A stretch of 13,768 nt of DNA from JADKFD01 sp964561825 (GCA_964561825.1 CAZLSB010000091.1:1-13768), one strand, 5' to 3'; shown: positions 1 through 8,088, counted from the stretch's first letter. The notes: generated by a model from the sequence alone, not told the origin. Translations and numbers: made by a program.

Positions 1-77
1 GCGGCCTGAAAAAAATGCATTAAAATCATTTGCTTGCGGTATGTTTGGTGAGAGCTACCTGCTGCGGATTTATCCGG

Positions 78-1448
78 TCAATCAATCCCCAGCTTTTTCA
101 ACCGGTAACGCAAGGCTCGAAAGGTGATCCCCAACTTCTTTGCAGCGGCGGTTTTGTTGTAGCGGCATTCTTCAAGCGCCTTGTTGATTGCCTCGCGTTC
201 CAAGGTGTCGATGTAGTTTTCCAGTCCCACGCGTTGTGCGACTGGAACGGCACTGGCGATTGAGGAACCAGCCACCGCAGGCGCGGCTTCTACGTTACCC
301 GGTGCCCGTGGTGCCAGCTGCAGATCTTCGGCACGAATCATATCGCCATCACTGAGCGCGACCGCCCGTTCCAAAATGTTCTCCAGTTCGCGAACATTGC
401 CGAGAAAATCGTACTGCTGCAGCGCCAGCAATGCATCGGGCGCCAATTTGGGCCGGGAAATCGACCATTCCGGCGCTAGTTTGTCGAGATAACGCTCAGC
501 CAACGGCGCGATGTCCTCGCGCCGATCACGCAACGGCGGCATGCGCAGTTCAATCACATTGATTCGGTAGAACAAGTCCTGGCGGAATTCACTGGTGTCG
601 ACCAAGCGCGCTAGATCCTTGTGCGTAGCGCTGACAATGCGCACATCGACCGGAATTTCGCTGCGCGCACCAATCGCCCGTACCGACTTTTCTTGAATCA
701 CGCGCAATAGCTTGACTTGCATGTGTTGCGGTAATTCGGCGATCTCATCCAGAAACAGCGTGCCGCCGTGCGCGGCTTGAATCAGCCCATCTTTGTCACC
801 ATGTGCCCCAGTGAAGCTGCCTTTTTTGTGGCCGAAAAACTCACTTTCCATCAGTTCAGTCGGGATGGCCCCGCAATTGACCGGCACAAAGGGTCCAGCG
901 CTGCGCGGGCCCTGTTCGTGTATTGACCGCGCGGCCAATTCTTTGCCGACGCCTGACTCACCGGAAATCAACACCGGCGCCTGGCTGCGCGCTAGTTTTT
1001 GGATGGTGGCACGCACACGTTGCATGGATGCCGAATCACCAAATAAGCGAGGCTCCGCGGCGCCACCGGGGTGCCGCTCGGCGCGCAACTTGAGTGCCGT
1101 TTTGACCAGATTGCGCAGCACGTTCAAATCGACCGGCTTTGATACACAGTCAAAAGCACCCGCGCGCAGTGCCTGCACCGCTGCCTCGGCATTGCCGTAG
1201 GCGGTGATCATCGCCACTGGCGTATCCGGGTGCTGGCGCGACATTTGTTCGATGAATTCGTGACCATTGCCGTCGGGCAGACGCATATCGGTGAAGCACA
1301 AATCAAAATTGTGCTTACCAAGCAGGGCCTTAGCCTCAGCCAAGCTGGCCGCCGCATGCACGACCAAGCCTAAGCGAGTCAATGTGAGCGTTAACAGTTC
1401 CCGGATATCAGCCTCGTCATCGAGGATGAGTGCGTTACCCTTCTCCAT
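78..1448 (-). CDS. pilR: Type IV pilus sigma-54-dependent response regulator PilR
   Basis: NtrC-family activator, 456 aa, a normal PilR length. In this family, phosphorylation by PilS lets the protein activate sigma-54 transcription of pilin genes. Visible in the sequence: an N-terminal receiver with acidic pair D10/D11, phospho-acceptor D54, T82 and K104; an AAA+ domain with Walker A GESGVGKE (163-170), the sigma-54 contact loop as GSFTGA (210-215, a variant of GAFTGA), and Walker B GGTLFLDE (228-235); a conserved NVRELENILERAV segment; and a C-terminal Fis-type helix-turn-helix (NKTAAAKKLGITFRALRYRLKKLG). The ATG start has a GGAG eight bases upstream. It is the last gene of the minus-strand group and lies 48 bp from a palindromic element, separated from pilS by about 4.9 kb. 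PilR rather than another NtrC-like regulator is inferred from the overall sequence and from pilS nearby. Confidence 0.92.
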   Translation of the reverse strand: MEKGNALILDDEADIRELLTLTLTRLGLVVHAAASLAEAKALLGKHNFDLCFTDMRLPDGNGHEFIEQMSRQHPDTPVAMITAYGNAEAAVQALRAGAFDCVSKPVDLNVLRNLVKTALKLRAERHPGGAAEPRLFGDSASMQRVRATIQKLARSQAPVLISGESGVGKELAARSIHEQGPRSAGPFVPVNCGAIPTELMESEFFGHKKGSFTGAHGDKDGLIQAAHGGTLFLDEIAELPQHMQVKLLRVIQEKSVRAIGARSEIPVDVRIVSATHKDLARLVDTSEFRQDLFYRINVIELRMPPLRDRREDIAPLAERYLDKLAPEWSISRPKLAPDALLALQQYDFLGNVRELENILERAVALSDGDMIRAEDLQLAPRAPGNVEAAPAVAGSSIASAVPVAQRVGLENYIDTLEREAINKALEECRYNKTAAAKKLGITFRALRYRLKKLGID

Positions 1449-1500
1449 ACAAGCAGCTCCACAAAAGTCCGTGCGAGGATAACGCGACGGCAGGGCCTAG

Positions 1501-1658
1501 TAGTCCGTTTCACCAAAACAATGCCATGAAACGGCGTCTTTTTCCGCATGGCGGCGTTGCTCGTCGTTGCCATAGTGCCCACTATGACGCCTCCTCGCGC
1601 CTTGCCCTGGGGAAAAACCCGTCCGTTTCATTCAACACGGTTTTGATGAAACGGACTA
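1501..1658. mobile_element. Palindromic MITE-like element 1 with CTAG at both ends
   Basis: This 158-bp block is an imperfect palindrome over its whole length. The outer arms match at 18 of 19 positions; with the flanking CTAG included, 1497-1519 and 1640-1662 match at 22 of 23. Inside, both arms carry ATGAAACGG and TTTTTCC blocks in matching order, and the centre is a perfect hairpin (CATAGTG 1571-1577, CACTATG 1580-1586). CTAG at 1497-1500 and 1659-1662 could be a 4-bp target duplication, though CTAG is itself palindromic, so its role as a duplication cannot be told from one copy. No transposase is encoded. It is most simply a non-autonomous inverted-repeat element. As RNA it would form a long hairpin between the upstream membrane-protein gene and pilR. 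Confidence 0.7.
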
Positions 1659-1662
1659 CTAG

Positions 1663-1913
1663 CAGCCTGTCGGACTTTGCGCGTGAGATGCGTTGTGTGG
1701 CGCAACGGATGGCTGCAAGGCGGGGCGCGCAGCCATGGCTCTTCCACTGGCAAGGGTCGCAACGCCACAGACGTTCAACCCGAAGGGCCGGAAGCGCTTT
1801 TGGCATAGCGCAGACTCGAATGTAGAGCTCAAGCCTGCAAAATCAATTCGAGAATGAGTAGAAATGATCGCCAAAAGGACTTCCGGCGCACTCGCGGGGA
1901 AAGTCCGACAGTG
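1663..1913. mobile_element. MITE-like element 2 with inverted ends and CTAG flanks
   Basis: A 251-bp block bounded by a perfect 12-bp inverted repeat near its ends: CTGTCGGACTTT at 1667-1678 and its complement at 1900-1911. The outermost bases also match (CAGC... against CA...) apart from a two-base difference. CTAG flanks it at 1659-1662 (shared with element 1) and 1914-1917, and a further CTAG follows at 1918-1921. Inside is an 8-bp hairpin (ATGGCTGC 1709-1716, GCAGCCAT 1729-1736). Short ORFs cross it on both strands, but none shows a recognisable domain or good codon structure, so I treat it as a non-coding, non-autonomous element. Its ends are unlike those of element 1, so the two belong to different families. 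Confidence 0.6.
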
Positions 1914-1932
1914 CTAGCTAGGTGGCGAAGGT

Positions 1933-3543
1933 CTACTCAACCACGCGTATTAAGCGTGCAAAGGGGTCTGCATTGGCGCTTGATCGCCACTCTGCCACCG
2001 GCTGGTAGCGCAGTCCGTTGACAGTCATCGGGTAATTTGCGCCACCGGCATGCGAGCCGTCCCAAACATCAATGGCCAGCGCGTACGAACAGGCTTTGCT
2101 GGTCCATGCAAATGGCACTGGACTATCCAAAATTACCCGCGCGCTGCGCAGCTTCAGCAAATTTGGCCAAGTGGCCAAAACACAGTCTGTAGCCGGCACG
2201 AGTCGATCAAGCTCACCGGCCACCTGTAGCACGCGAGCTAGATGATCAACCGCTTGCGGGGCCGTAGCAGCGCCGCGCTGACTGGCCATCGCACTGCGTA
2301 AATAAGGTCGGTGGGATTCAGGGACTCGCCGGTGGCCGCCATCCAACAGCGGCAAAATTGCGCACGCCCACACCAGTGCCAACGCCAGCAGGGCCAACAA
2401 ACGGGCCGCCCAACGCGGTGGGTAAGGCCTTTGACTCTCTAAGGCGGGCTCGGGGGCCGCGGGTTGTTGCGACTTGGCCCAAGGCAATAGCGCATACAAA
2501 ACAACCAAGGGCGCCAACGGTGCGACCAAGCGGTCAAAGTGCAGTGGAAATGGCCACGCCACCAATACGCAAAAAAGGATCAGCGTCACCGCACCCATCA
2601 ACTCAGCCCGCAAGCTGGCGCCTAGCGCCTGCGCCAAGGCTGCTAGCAATAACACCGACCCTATTCCGGCGCGCAGCAAATCAGGCAATGCTGCAGGGGT
2701 CAATGAACTGGCTAGATGGGCCCATTGCGTCCAGGCCAATTTCAATACACCGGGTGGCAACTGGGCAAACTGTTGCCACGTCCACCCCAGATAGCTGTCT
2801 GCCGCGCTTCCGTGCATCCCTTGATAGAGCTTCCACAAGACCAGCGGTGCGATCGCAATGCTCATGCCCAAGAGCCAATGTCGCCGAGACGGAACCCGTG
2901 TCCACATCCACCAAGCCAAAGCCACCAACAAGGGATAACCCAAACTGCGAGTCAGACACAGCAGACCGAAAAGCAGTGCAATCCACACGAAACTCCAGCG
3001 ACGCAGGGCCAATGGATCAGCCAACCGGCACGCCAATAACAACAGGGCGACAAACAGAGGTTCTGAAATCAGATCAAATGACCACGGATAGAGCCAGGGC
3101 AGCGTCAGGCTATAAGCACAGGCAGCCATGGCCAGTGGCGGCTTGAGATAGCGCCAATACAAAGCCACCATGCTGAGCAAAGCCAGTAGGACACTGACAA
3201 ACTGGCCGATGTTGGCGGCGCGCAGCCCAGAAGCATCGGTGTTTGGACCAAACATCGACAAAAAAGCCGGATAGCCAGGCGGGAACCTCGTTTCGCTCAA
3301 AATCGACCAGCCATGCGCCGCGGTCGGATCGCCACTGCCAAGGTGCAGGGCCTGCGCCATCCAGAAGTACACTAGCGAATCGGTCATGCTGAGCCCAATC
3401 ATCGACCAGGGATAGCCGACCAACGCGAAGCCGATCAGCCAACAAGCACAACTGGCTAACAGGGCTAGCAGCACCGCCCGATCAACAGCATCTGAGCTGG
3501 GGCTTACTGCGTTCCTTGCTGTCACACCGTTTGCTTCCGCCAT
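1933..3543 (-). CDS. Polytopic membrane protein, GT-C/PMT-like glycosyltransferase candidate
   Basis: A 536-aa hydrophobic protein with about ten or more predicted membrane segments and a short soluble C-terminal domain. Features typical of the GT-C fold (lipid-phosphate-sugar dependent transferases such as the PMT/ArnT group) are an acidic residue in the first outer loop (D55, in MTDSLVYFW) and a PPGYP motif at about 88-92. Substrate and acceptor are unknown. I chose ATG 3543 because a GAGG lies eight bases before it and overlaps the TGA of the preceding gene; an in-frame start at 3606 would add 21 residues and overlap that gene by 53 bp. The tight spacing suggests translational coupling and a joint role with the preceding GT-C-like protein. 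Sequence similarity between the two is not obvious by eye. An unrelated polytopic membrane enzyme cannot be excluded. Confidence 0.7.
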   Translation of the reverse strand: MAEANGVTARNAVSPSSDAVDRAVLLALLASCACWLIGFALVGYPWSMIGLSMTDSLVYFWMAQALHLGSGDPTAAHGWSILSETRFPPGYPAFLSMFGPNTDASGLRAANIGQFVSVLLALLSMVALYWRYLKPPLAMAACAYSLTLPWLYPWSFDLISEPLFVALLLLACRLADPLALRRWSFVWIALLFGLLCLTRSLGYPLLVALAWWMWTRVPSRRHWLLGMSIAIAPLVLWKLYQGMHGSAADSYLGWTWQQFAQLPPGVLKLAWTQWAHLASSLTPAALPDLLRAGIGSVLLLAALAQALGASLRAELMGAVTLILFCVLVAWPFPLHFDRLVAPLAPLVVLYALLPWAKSQQPAAPEPALESQRPYPPRWAARLLALLALALVWACAILPLLDGGHRRVPESHRPYLRSAMASQRGAATAPQAVDHLARVLQVAGELDRLVPATDCVLATWPNLLKLRSARVILDSPVPFAWTSKACSYALAIDVWDGSHAGGANYPMTVNGLRYQPVAEWRSSANADPFARLIRVVE

Positions 3544-3553
3544 CAGTTCAGCC

Positions 3554-5320
3554 TCAAGGATTGGGTTTGCTGTCAGAAACAACTGGTTCATCGTCAAATC
3601 GGGCACACTCGCTCAGACCGCAACGCCGAAGCACGCGGAAAGCAATAACTTGCGCAGTTTCTGGGAAATTACTCCAGCCAAAAAGTCTAGCGGCGTTGCT
3701 CTCATCAATGGAACCTCTCGCAATAAACGGCGCTGTGTTCGGCAAACTGGCAACAACAATATGCGGCGCCTGGGCATGCTCTCCAGTAATTCGGTAGCCA
3801 CCGGGTTCGCGAGCCAGCGTAATGATCTCAGCGATGGCAAGGAGCTGAAAAAAGCCTTTATCCAAACCCCCGTAATTGTTAGGCAAAAACGGCTTTGTTC
3901 GTATTACCAAACCGTTAGTGAGCAGCCAAATATCACCCAGCATTACTCGATTAGCAGTTACTTCCAGAGTGCTCTTGATTTGCCAATAGCGATCTTCCGG
4001 GAAACCAAATAAAGATACGATCGAACCAGGCGAGATATGCGAAATTCGATGGTATCGATCGCCAAAATAAGCCTGCCCTTCCGGGGAAACGAAACTGAGC
4101 GGCCCGCCCATGATCAGGCGTGCGGGGAGTGTCCCGTTGCTAGGCAAGGGCGCAAGAAAATCGAGCATAGCTTGCCGGTAATAAGGTTCGCGCAAACGTA
4201 AGGCTTCAGGTAATGCCAATCCTACGCCCATCAATAGCAAAGAAACAACGAATGACCGATAAACCCCGCGCCGGAGCAAAATCTCGCGGACAACCGGCAC
4301 CATTAACACAGCATTGAATGGCGCGAGAAAAGCGAGATAACGAACTTCCTTGTAGGGCGTCAAATGCAACATCAATAAGATGAATAGCCAAACCAGCGCC
4401 AGCAAACGCATAAAAGAAGACCCGCGCAGCAGCGCAAAAAATACACCTGGCAGTACCAATAGCACCGCCAGGATGCCGTAGGCCCAGAGATTGCGCAAAT
4501 AAATCCACGGGTAAAAGACCTGCCAGCCGCCGCCTTCGACCTGGTAATTCTCATTAATTGCCTCGATTTGCAACCAAGGCCGCAACAAAAACGCTTCATG
4601 GCCGTAAGGCCCTTTCAGCACCAGGGCATAAACAATCCAAGTAAGCGCGCCACTCAGCATCGCCGCAGCCAACAGTCCGCACGCCGCACGCCACTTGTTT
4701 CTGTCCGCAGCTTGAGCGAGCAGCAAAATCGCTAAGGCCATGACGATACCAATCCAGACCAAGGCATAGGTCTGCTTGGTTAGGGCCAAACCCGCACCTA
4801 ACACCACCAACATGCACCAGCGGCGCATGGTTGGCGAATGTAGTTGCTGATCCGCCAAAAACACCATCCACAAAGCGAAAACGCCCGGAAAGATGTCCAA
4901 GTTCAAGAACGGGGCATAACTAAAAAAGACCGGGGTCGCGATCGCCGCGACATAGGCAATTAATGTGGACAGGTCCCGGCCCTGGATACGGGTCAACAAG
5001 ATCCAGCACGCAACCAAGTAGCCCAAGTGAAACAAGGCCATCAATGAGTGCGCAATGCGCACATCCAAAGGGTGCATGCCGAGCGCTTGACTGAGCAGCT
5101 GAGCGGGCATCAATACGAAGGCCATCAAGGGGCCGCGATTCAGGAAATAGACGTCTGTGTCACCCAAAAAATAGAGGGCGTTGGTCAAACCAGCGTAGCC
5201 GTCATCGAAGTCGATATTGACTTGAATCAAACTCCAGGCGAGCCAAGTACCGATCAAAAATAGGACCAGCCGGAATAGCCAGTTGATCTGCTTTGACGTC
5301 AACATTGGCGAACTTTCCAT
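3554..5320 (-). CDS. Polytopic membrane protein, GT-C-like glycosyltransferase candidate (intact paralogue)
   Basis: A 588-aa protein. The N-terminal two thirds are strongly hydrophobic with roughly ten membrane segments, and the last ~170 residues are more soluble, probably periplasmic. After the first membrane helix comes an acidic loop motif D37-x-D39-D40-G-Y, then NRGPL, the arrangement expected of GT-C enzymes, where such acids bind metal or lipid-phosphate sugar. No donor or acceptor can be assigned. ATG 5320 is preferred because AAGG lies seven bases upstream; a TTG at 5335 would add five residues. It is followed after 10 bp by the next GT-C-like gene. The truncated gene upstream (6134-5484) is a clear paralogue, about 65% identical by eye over 148 residues. 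Part of its 3' half is AT-richer than its neighbours (3901-4020 is about 43% GC by hand count), which may mark acquisition. Confidence 0.72.
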   Translation of the reverse strand: MESSPMLTSKQINWLFRLVLFLIGTWLAWSLIQVNIDFDDGYAGLTNALYFLGDTDVYFLNRGPLMAFVLMPAQLLSQALGMHPLDVRIAHSLMALFHLGYLVACWILLTRIQGRDLSTLIAYVAAIATPVFFSYAPFLNLDIFPGVFALWMVFLADQQLHSPTMRRWCMLVVLGAGLALTKQTYALVWIGIVMALAILLLAQAADRNKWRAACGLLAAAMLSGALTWIVYALVLKGPYGHEAFLLRPWLQIEAINENYQVEGGGWQVFYPWIYLRNLWAYGILAVLLVLPGVFFALLRGSSFMRLLALVWLFILLMLHLTPYKEVRYLAFLAPFNAVLMVPVVREILLRRGVYRSFVVSLLLMGVGLALPEALRLREPYYRQAMLDFLAPLPSNGTLPARLIMGGPLSFVSPEGQAYFGDRYHRISHISPGSIVSLFGFPEDRYWQIKSTLEVTANRVMLGDIWLLTNGLVIRTKPFLPNNYGGLDKGFFQLLAIAEIITLAREPGGYRITGEHAQAPHIVVASLPNTAPFIARGSIDESNAARLFGWSNFPETAQVIAFRVLRRCGLSECARFDDEPVVSDSKPNP

Positions 5321-5483
5321 TGGCCTGCCTTGCAATATGCCGCAAGGCGCGACACGCGTTGTGGTGGATCATATCAACGGCAGAATCTGGCGGCACTTGA
5401 GCACGTGTGGCTGATCATTGGCGGCGCCGAGGCGGATGCGCGTCGCAAATTTGCGCAGTTGGCAGCCATGAGCGTGGCGGGCA
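5321..5483. other. Unassigned segment between the pseudogene break and the intact paralogue
   Basis: Between the point where the pseudogene loses similarity and the start of the intact copy are 163 bp with no match to either. The plus strand has a short open stretch (around 5390-5480, reading LIIGGAEADARRKFAQLAAM) that looks weakly protein-like, but it has no start context and no recognisable domain. It probably marks a deletion or recombination junction. Its last bases supply the AAGG ribosome-binding site of the intact gene. Confidence 0.4.
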
Positions 5484-6134
5484 ACTCAAAACCGCAGCCA
5501 GCATCAGGCCAGCGGCTGTGCGCCACATCCGGGGGTCCGCATTTTGAGCCAACACTAACAAGGGCACGATGACGACGATGCAAATCCAGACCAGGGCAAA
5601 GCTCTGCTTGATTAAGGCCAGCACAGCGCCCATCAGGACCATCGCCTACCAACGACCAAGCGACGGGATTCGAAGTTGCGCATCCGCCAAGTACACCATC
5701 CACAAAGCCAGAAATCCCGGAAAGATGTCGTGGCTCAAAAAGGGCGCGTAGCTGAAAAAGACCGGAGTAGCCAGTGCAGCGGTGTAGCCCACGAGGGTGC
5801 TCAGGTCACGGCCATGTAAACGCACCAATATCACCCAGGTGCCAATCAGATAAGCCAAGTACAGAATTGCCATGAATGCATGCGCAACTCGCACGTCCAT
5901 GGGGTGCAGACCCAGCGCACTTTTCAAAATCTCCGCAGGCATCAGGAGTATGGCCAGCAATGGCGCACGGTTTGAGTAGTAGTGCTCACTCTGTCCAAGA
6001 TGGAAACAGGCGTTAGTCAACGTCGCGTATCCATCATCAAGGTCGATGTTGACCTGAATCACACTCCAGGCGAGCCATGCACCCATCAGGAACAGCAGCG
6101 CCCCGAACAGCGCGTTTACACTATTCGGGTTCAT
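5484..6134 (-). pseudogene. Decayed GT-C-like membrane protein paralogue (in-frame stop, 3' truncated)
   Basis: From ATG 6134 the frame encodes MNPNSVNALFGALLFLMG..., matching the intact neighbour (5320-3554) closely, including the acidic loop VNIDLDDGY and GRDLSTL...ATPVFFSYAPFL. A TAG at 5646-5648 stops translation after SLGRW. The same frame then continues to resemble the intact protein (GAVLALIKQSFALVWI against GAGLALTKQTYALVWI) with no frameshift, so this is a nonsense mutation. Similarity ends abruptly near 5484 (AAVLS), with roughly the last 360 codons missing. A TTG at 6170 would add 12 residues, but alignment with the intact copy favours 6134. A truncated 162-163-residue membrane fragment could still be made; catalytic activity is very unlikely. 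Confidence 0.8.
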
Positions 6135-6309
6135 TTTCTGTGGGATGCGCATCGGCCAGATGTTCCGCAACAGTGCGCTTGCGGCACGTTGGAAAGCATA
6201 ACAAGTGTAGCCGCAGCACAGAGCGCTACGCGGATTCCGGCGGTGGTGGCAGCCGTGGCAACACTGGTTTTTCAGCTACGCGACAAGTGCGGCATCAAAA
6301 CGCCTGCCG

Positions 6310-7941
6310 TTAAGCCACCAAATCGCGCTGCGGTACCGCCAGTTGACATCTGAAACAACTGCCCCCGCCTGGCACGTTAACGTATTCGATGCTGCCTTGG
6401 TTGGCGCCGAGCAACTGTTTGCAAATGTACAGGCCTAGACCAGTGCCGTCAGCGCGGGTGGTGAAAAAAGGCTCGAAGAGTTGCCGTTGTAGGGCCACTG
6501 GAATGCCGGGGCCGCGATCAATGATTTCGATCAGCGCGCCTTGGCTGGGATTGGGCTGGCGGATGCGCAGCGTGACGTCGGCGGGCTGATCGGGCTGGCG
6601 GCCATGGTGAATGGCGTTACGCAGCAAATTCCACACCGCTTGAGTCAGCTGCGAAGGATCGACCAAGGCGCGCGCGCCACGCTGGTCGACGACCAAACGC
6701 AGCTGATCTTGACCTAGCGGTTGCGCCTGTTTGAAATCGTTTATGAGTCCATGACCCCACGGCGACAGATTCACGCATTCTGGACGCGAGCGTTCGCGGC
6801 GCGATAGCTGCAGCACGTTTTCAACGATGCCATTCACGCGACCACAGTGATTCATGATGATTTCAATAAGACGCCGGTCGGTATCCGGCATGTCTTCGGA
6901 TTCGGCCAACAATTGCGCAGCGTGGCTGATCGCACCGAGCGGATTGCGTACTTCATGCGCAATGCTGGCCGACAAGCGGCCCAACGACGCCAACGTCAAT
7001 TCCTCGGCGCGTCGATAGACCATGCTCTCGTCTTCCAGAAAACACAGCGTGGCGGCATCGTCTTCACCGCCCAAGCGGGTAAAACGCGGCACCACGGCCG
7101 GCACGCCTAGGGCAATCTGGATCGGCACATTATTGTGTTTGCCGGTGGTCAACCAGTAACGCCAGCGGTCGTAAAGGTCCGCAGACAGCTTGCGAATGGT
7201 GGTTTCACTGCTCGGCGGCGTGCCCAGCAAGTACCAACCTGACTCGTTGAAGCGCCGCACCTCACCTTGGCCATCCAGGACCAAGATGCCGGTGCGCATT
7301 CGTTGAATAATCAACTCATTGATTTGCGCCAGATTGGCGATATCTACGCCTTGCCGCTCGGCGAGTTCCTGACTTTCCCGGGTCATCCGGCCCAGCCAAT
7401 AGAAAATCGCCACGGTCAAGAAAAACGCGGTTCCCAACAACGCCGCTTGCGCCAAACTGCGGCCGCTGGAGCGTTCGACAGCGAGCGAATAGAAGGATTC
7501 GGACAACAAGGTGCAGCAGGCCACTGCGGCCGAGAAAAACGCCAAGCGGCCCGGCAATAACAGCGCCGCCATCGCAACGGTAATGAGCAGCAAAACGCCA
7601 ACGCCGCTCGATAAACCGTCGAAAACGAACAGTAACAAGCCGCCCATCACCAAATCACAGCTCACCCCTAGCAAGGTCAGCCGCGTAATGCCCAAGCGGC
7701 GTGCTTCCGTGGTGGCAAAAATGGCGCCCGCAGCGAGCGCGTAGATGAGCACGCCGACTTGACCCGCGCGCAGCAGGGTCCCGGTCAAATTGAAATACTG
7801 AGGCCCAAGCGTAGAGAGCAGCAGCAGACCAAAGGTCAACGACACCAACAATCGATACAAATTGAACAAACGCAGCTCGTACCAACGCAACTCTTCCGGT
7901 GAAGGCGGCGTATCGTGGCGGCTGATACTGGAAAAGCGCAT
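6310..7941 (-). CDS. pilS: Type IV pilus sensor histidine kinase PilS
   Basis: A 543-aa membrane histidine kinase that would phosphorylate PilR to control pilin expression. About six hydrophobic segments lie between residues 26 and 184, as known for PilS. A PAS-like region follows (about 205-310), beginning INELIIQRMRTGILVLD. The kinase core shows the H-box SIAHEVRNPL with phospho-accepting H329, an N-box NLLRNAIHHG (438-447), the G1 motif DRGPGIP (475-481), FEPFFTT (489-495) and the G2 motif GTGLGL (499-504). All key residues are present, so it should be active. The ATG at 7941 has no strong Shine-Dalgarno, but the N-terminus fits the family. Its usual partner pilR is not adjacent: a GT-C pseudogene, two GT-C-like genes and two MITE-like elements lie in between. 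Confidence 0.92.
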   Translation of the reverse strand: MRFSSISRHDTPPSPEELRWYELRLFNLYRLLVSLTFGLLLLSTLGPQYFNLTGTLLRAGQVGVLIYALAAGAIFATTEARRLGITRLTLLGVSCDLVMGGLLLFVFDGLSSGVGVLLLITVAMAALLLPGRLAFFSAAVACCTLLSESFYSLAVERSSGRSLAQAALLGTAFFLTVAIFYWLGRMTRESQELAERQGVDIANLAQINELIIQRMRTGILVLDGQGEVRRFNESGWYLLGTPPSSETTIRKLSADLYDRWRYWLTTGKHNNVPIQIALGVPAVVPRFTRLGGEDDAATLCFLEDESMVYRRAEELTLASLGRLSASIAHEVRNPLGAISHAAQLLAESEDMPDTDRRLIEIIMNHCGRVNGIVENVLQLSRRERSRPECVNLSPWGHGLINDFKQAQPLGQDQLRLVVDQRGARALVDPSQLTQAVWNLLRNAIHHGRQPDQPADVTLRIRQPNPSQGALIEIIDRGPGIPVALQRQLFEPFFTTRADGTGLGLYICKQLLGANQGSIEYVNVPGGGSCFRCQLAVPQRDLVA

Positions 7942-7971
7942 GAGTTTTTGCGCAAATGGAGTGCGATCTGA

Positions 7972-7999
7972 ACTATAGCACCGCGATTTTGCTCGTCAG
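7972..7999 (-). promoter_or_regulatory. Candidate sigma-70 promoter for pilS
   Basis: On the minus strand CTGACG (7999-7994) and TATAGT (7977-7972) are separated by 16 bp. They match the -35 and -10 consensus at 4 of 6 and 5 of 6 positions. Transcription would start about 25 bases before the pilS ATG, which may explain the weak ribosome-binding site (short leader). Found by eye only. Confidence 0.4.
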
Positions 8000-8088
8000 A
8001 ACGTGCTTGTGCAGGCATGCTCGGCGCCGCGCCAGCATTTCGTGCTGCGCAAGCGCAGAAAATCGCGTATCGCTACTTGGCGCGGCGC
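7982..8088. repeat. Nested inverted repeats in the pilS-sucC divergent region
   Basis: Three perfect inverted repeats overlap here: a 9-bp pair (7982-7990 with 8059-8067), an 11-bp pair (8024-8034 with 8078-8088), and a compact hairpin CTGCGC-AA-GCGCAG (8045-8058). The right arm of the 11-bp pair overlaps the candidate sucC -35 box, and the left arm of the 9-bp pair lies within the candidate pilS promoter spacer. This could be a regulatory site, or it could reflect the local GC-rich composition. Confidence 0.45.

Noticed and set aside
1..77. Sigma-54 (pilA-type) promoter in the AT-rich left edge
   Set aside because: No convincing TGGCAC-N5-TTGCA match on either strand, and the flanking gene is not visible.
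1582..1874. Short minus-strand ORFs across the MITE-like elements
   Set aside because: They overlap inverted-repeat structure, show no domain and start inside the elements; more likely chance ORFs.
2358..3146. Plus-strand ORF (262 codons) opposite the PMT-like membrane gene
   Set aside because: The Pro/Arg/Ser/Thr-rich product is a typical antisense shadow of a hydrophobic membrane protein.
1933..3606. Longer version of the PMT-like gene starting at 3606
   Set aside because: It overlaps the preceding gene by 53 bp; ATG 3543 has GAGG at ideal spacing just after that gene's stop.
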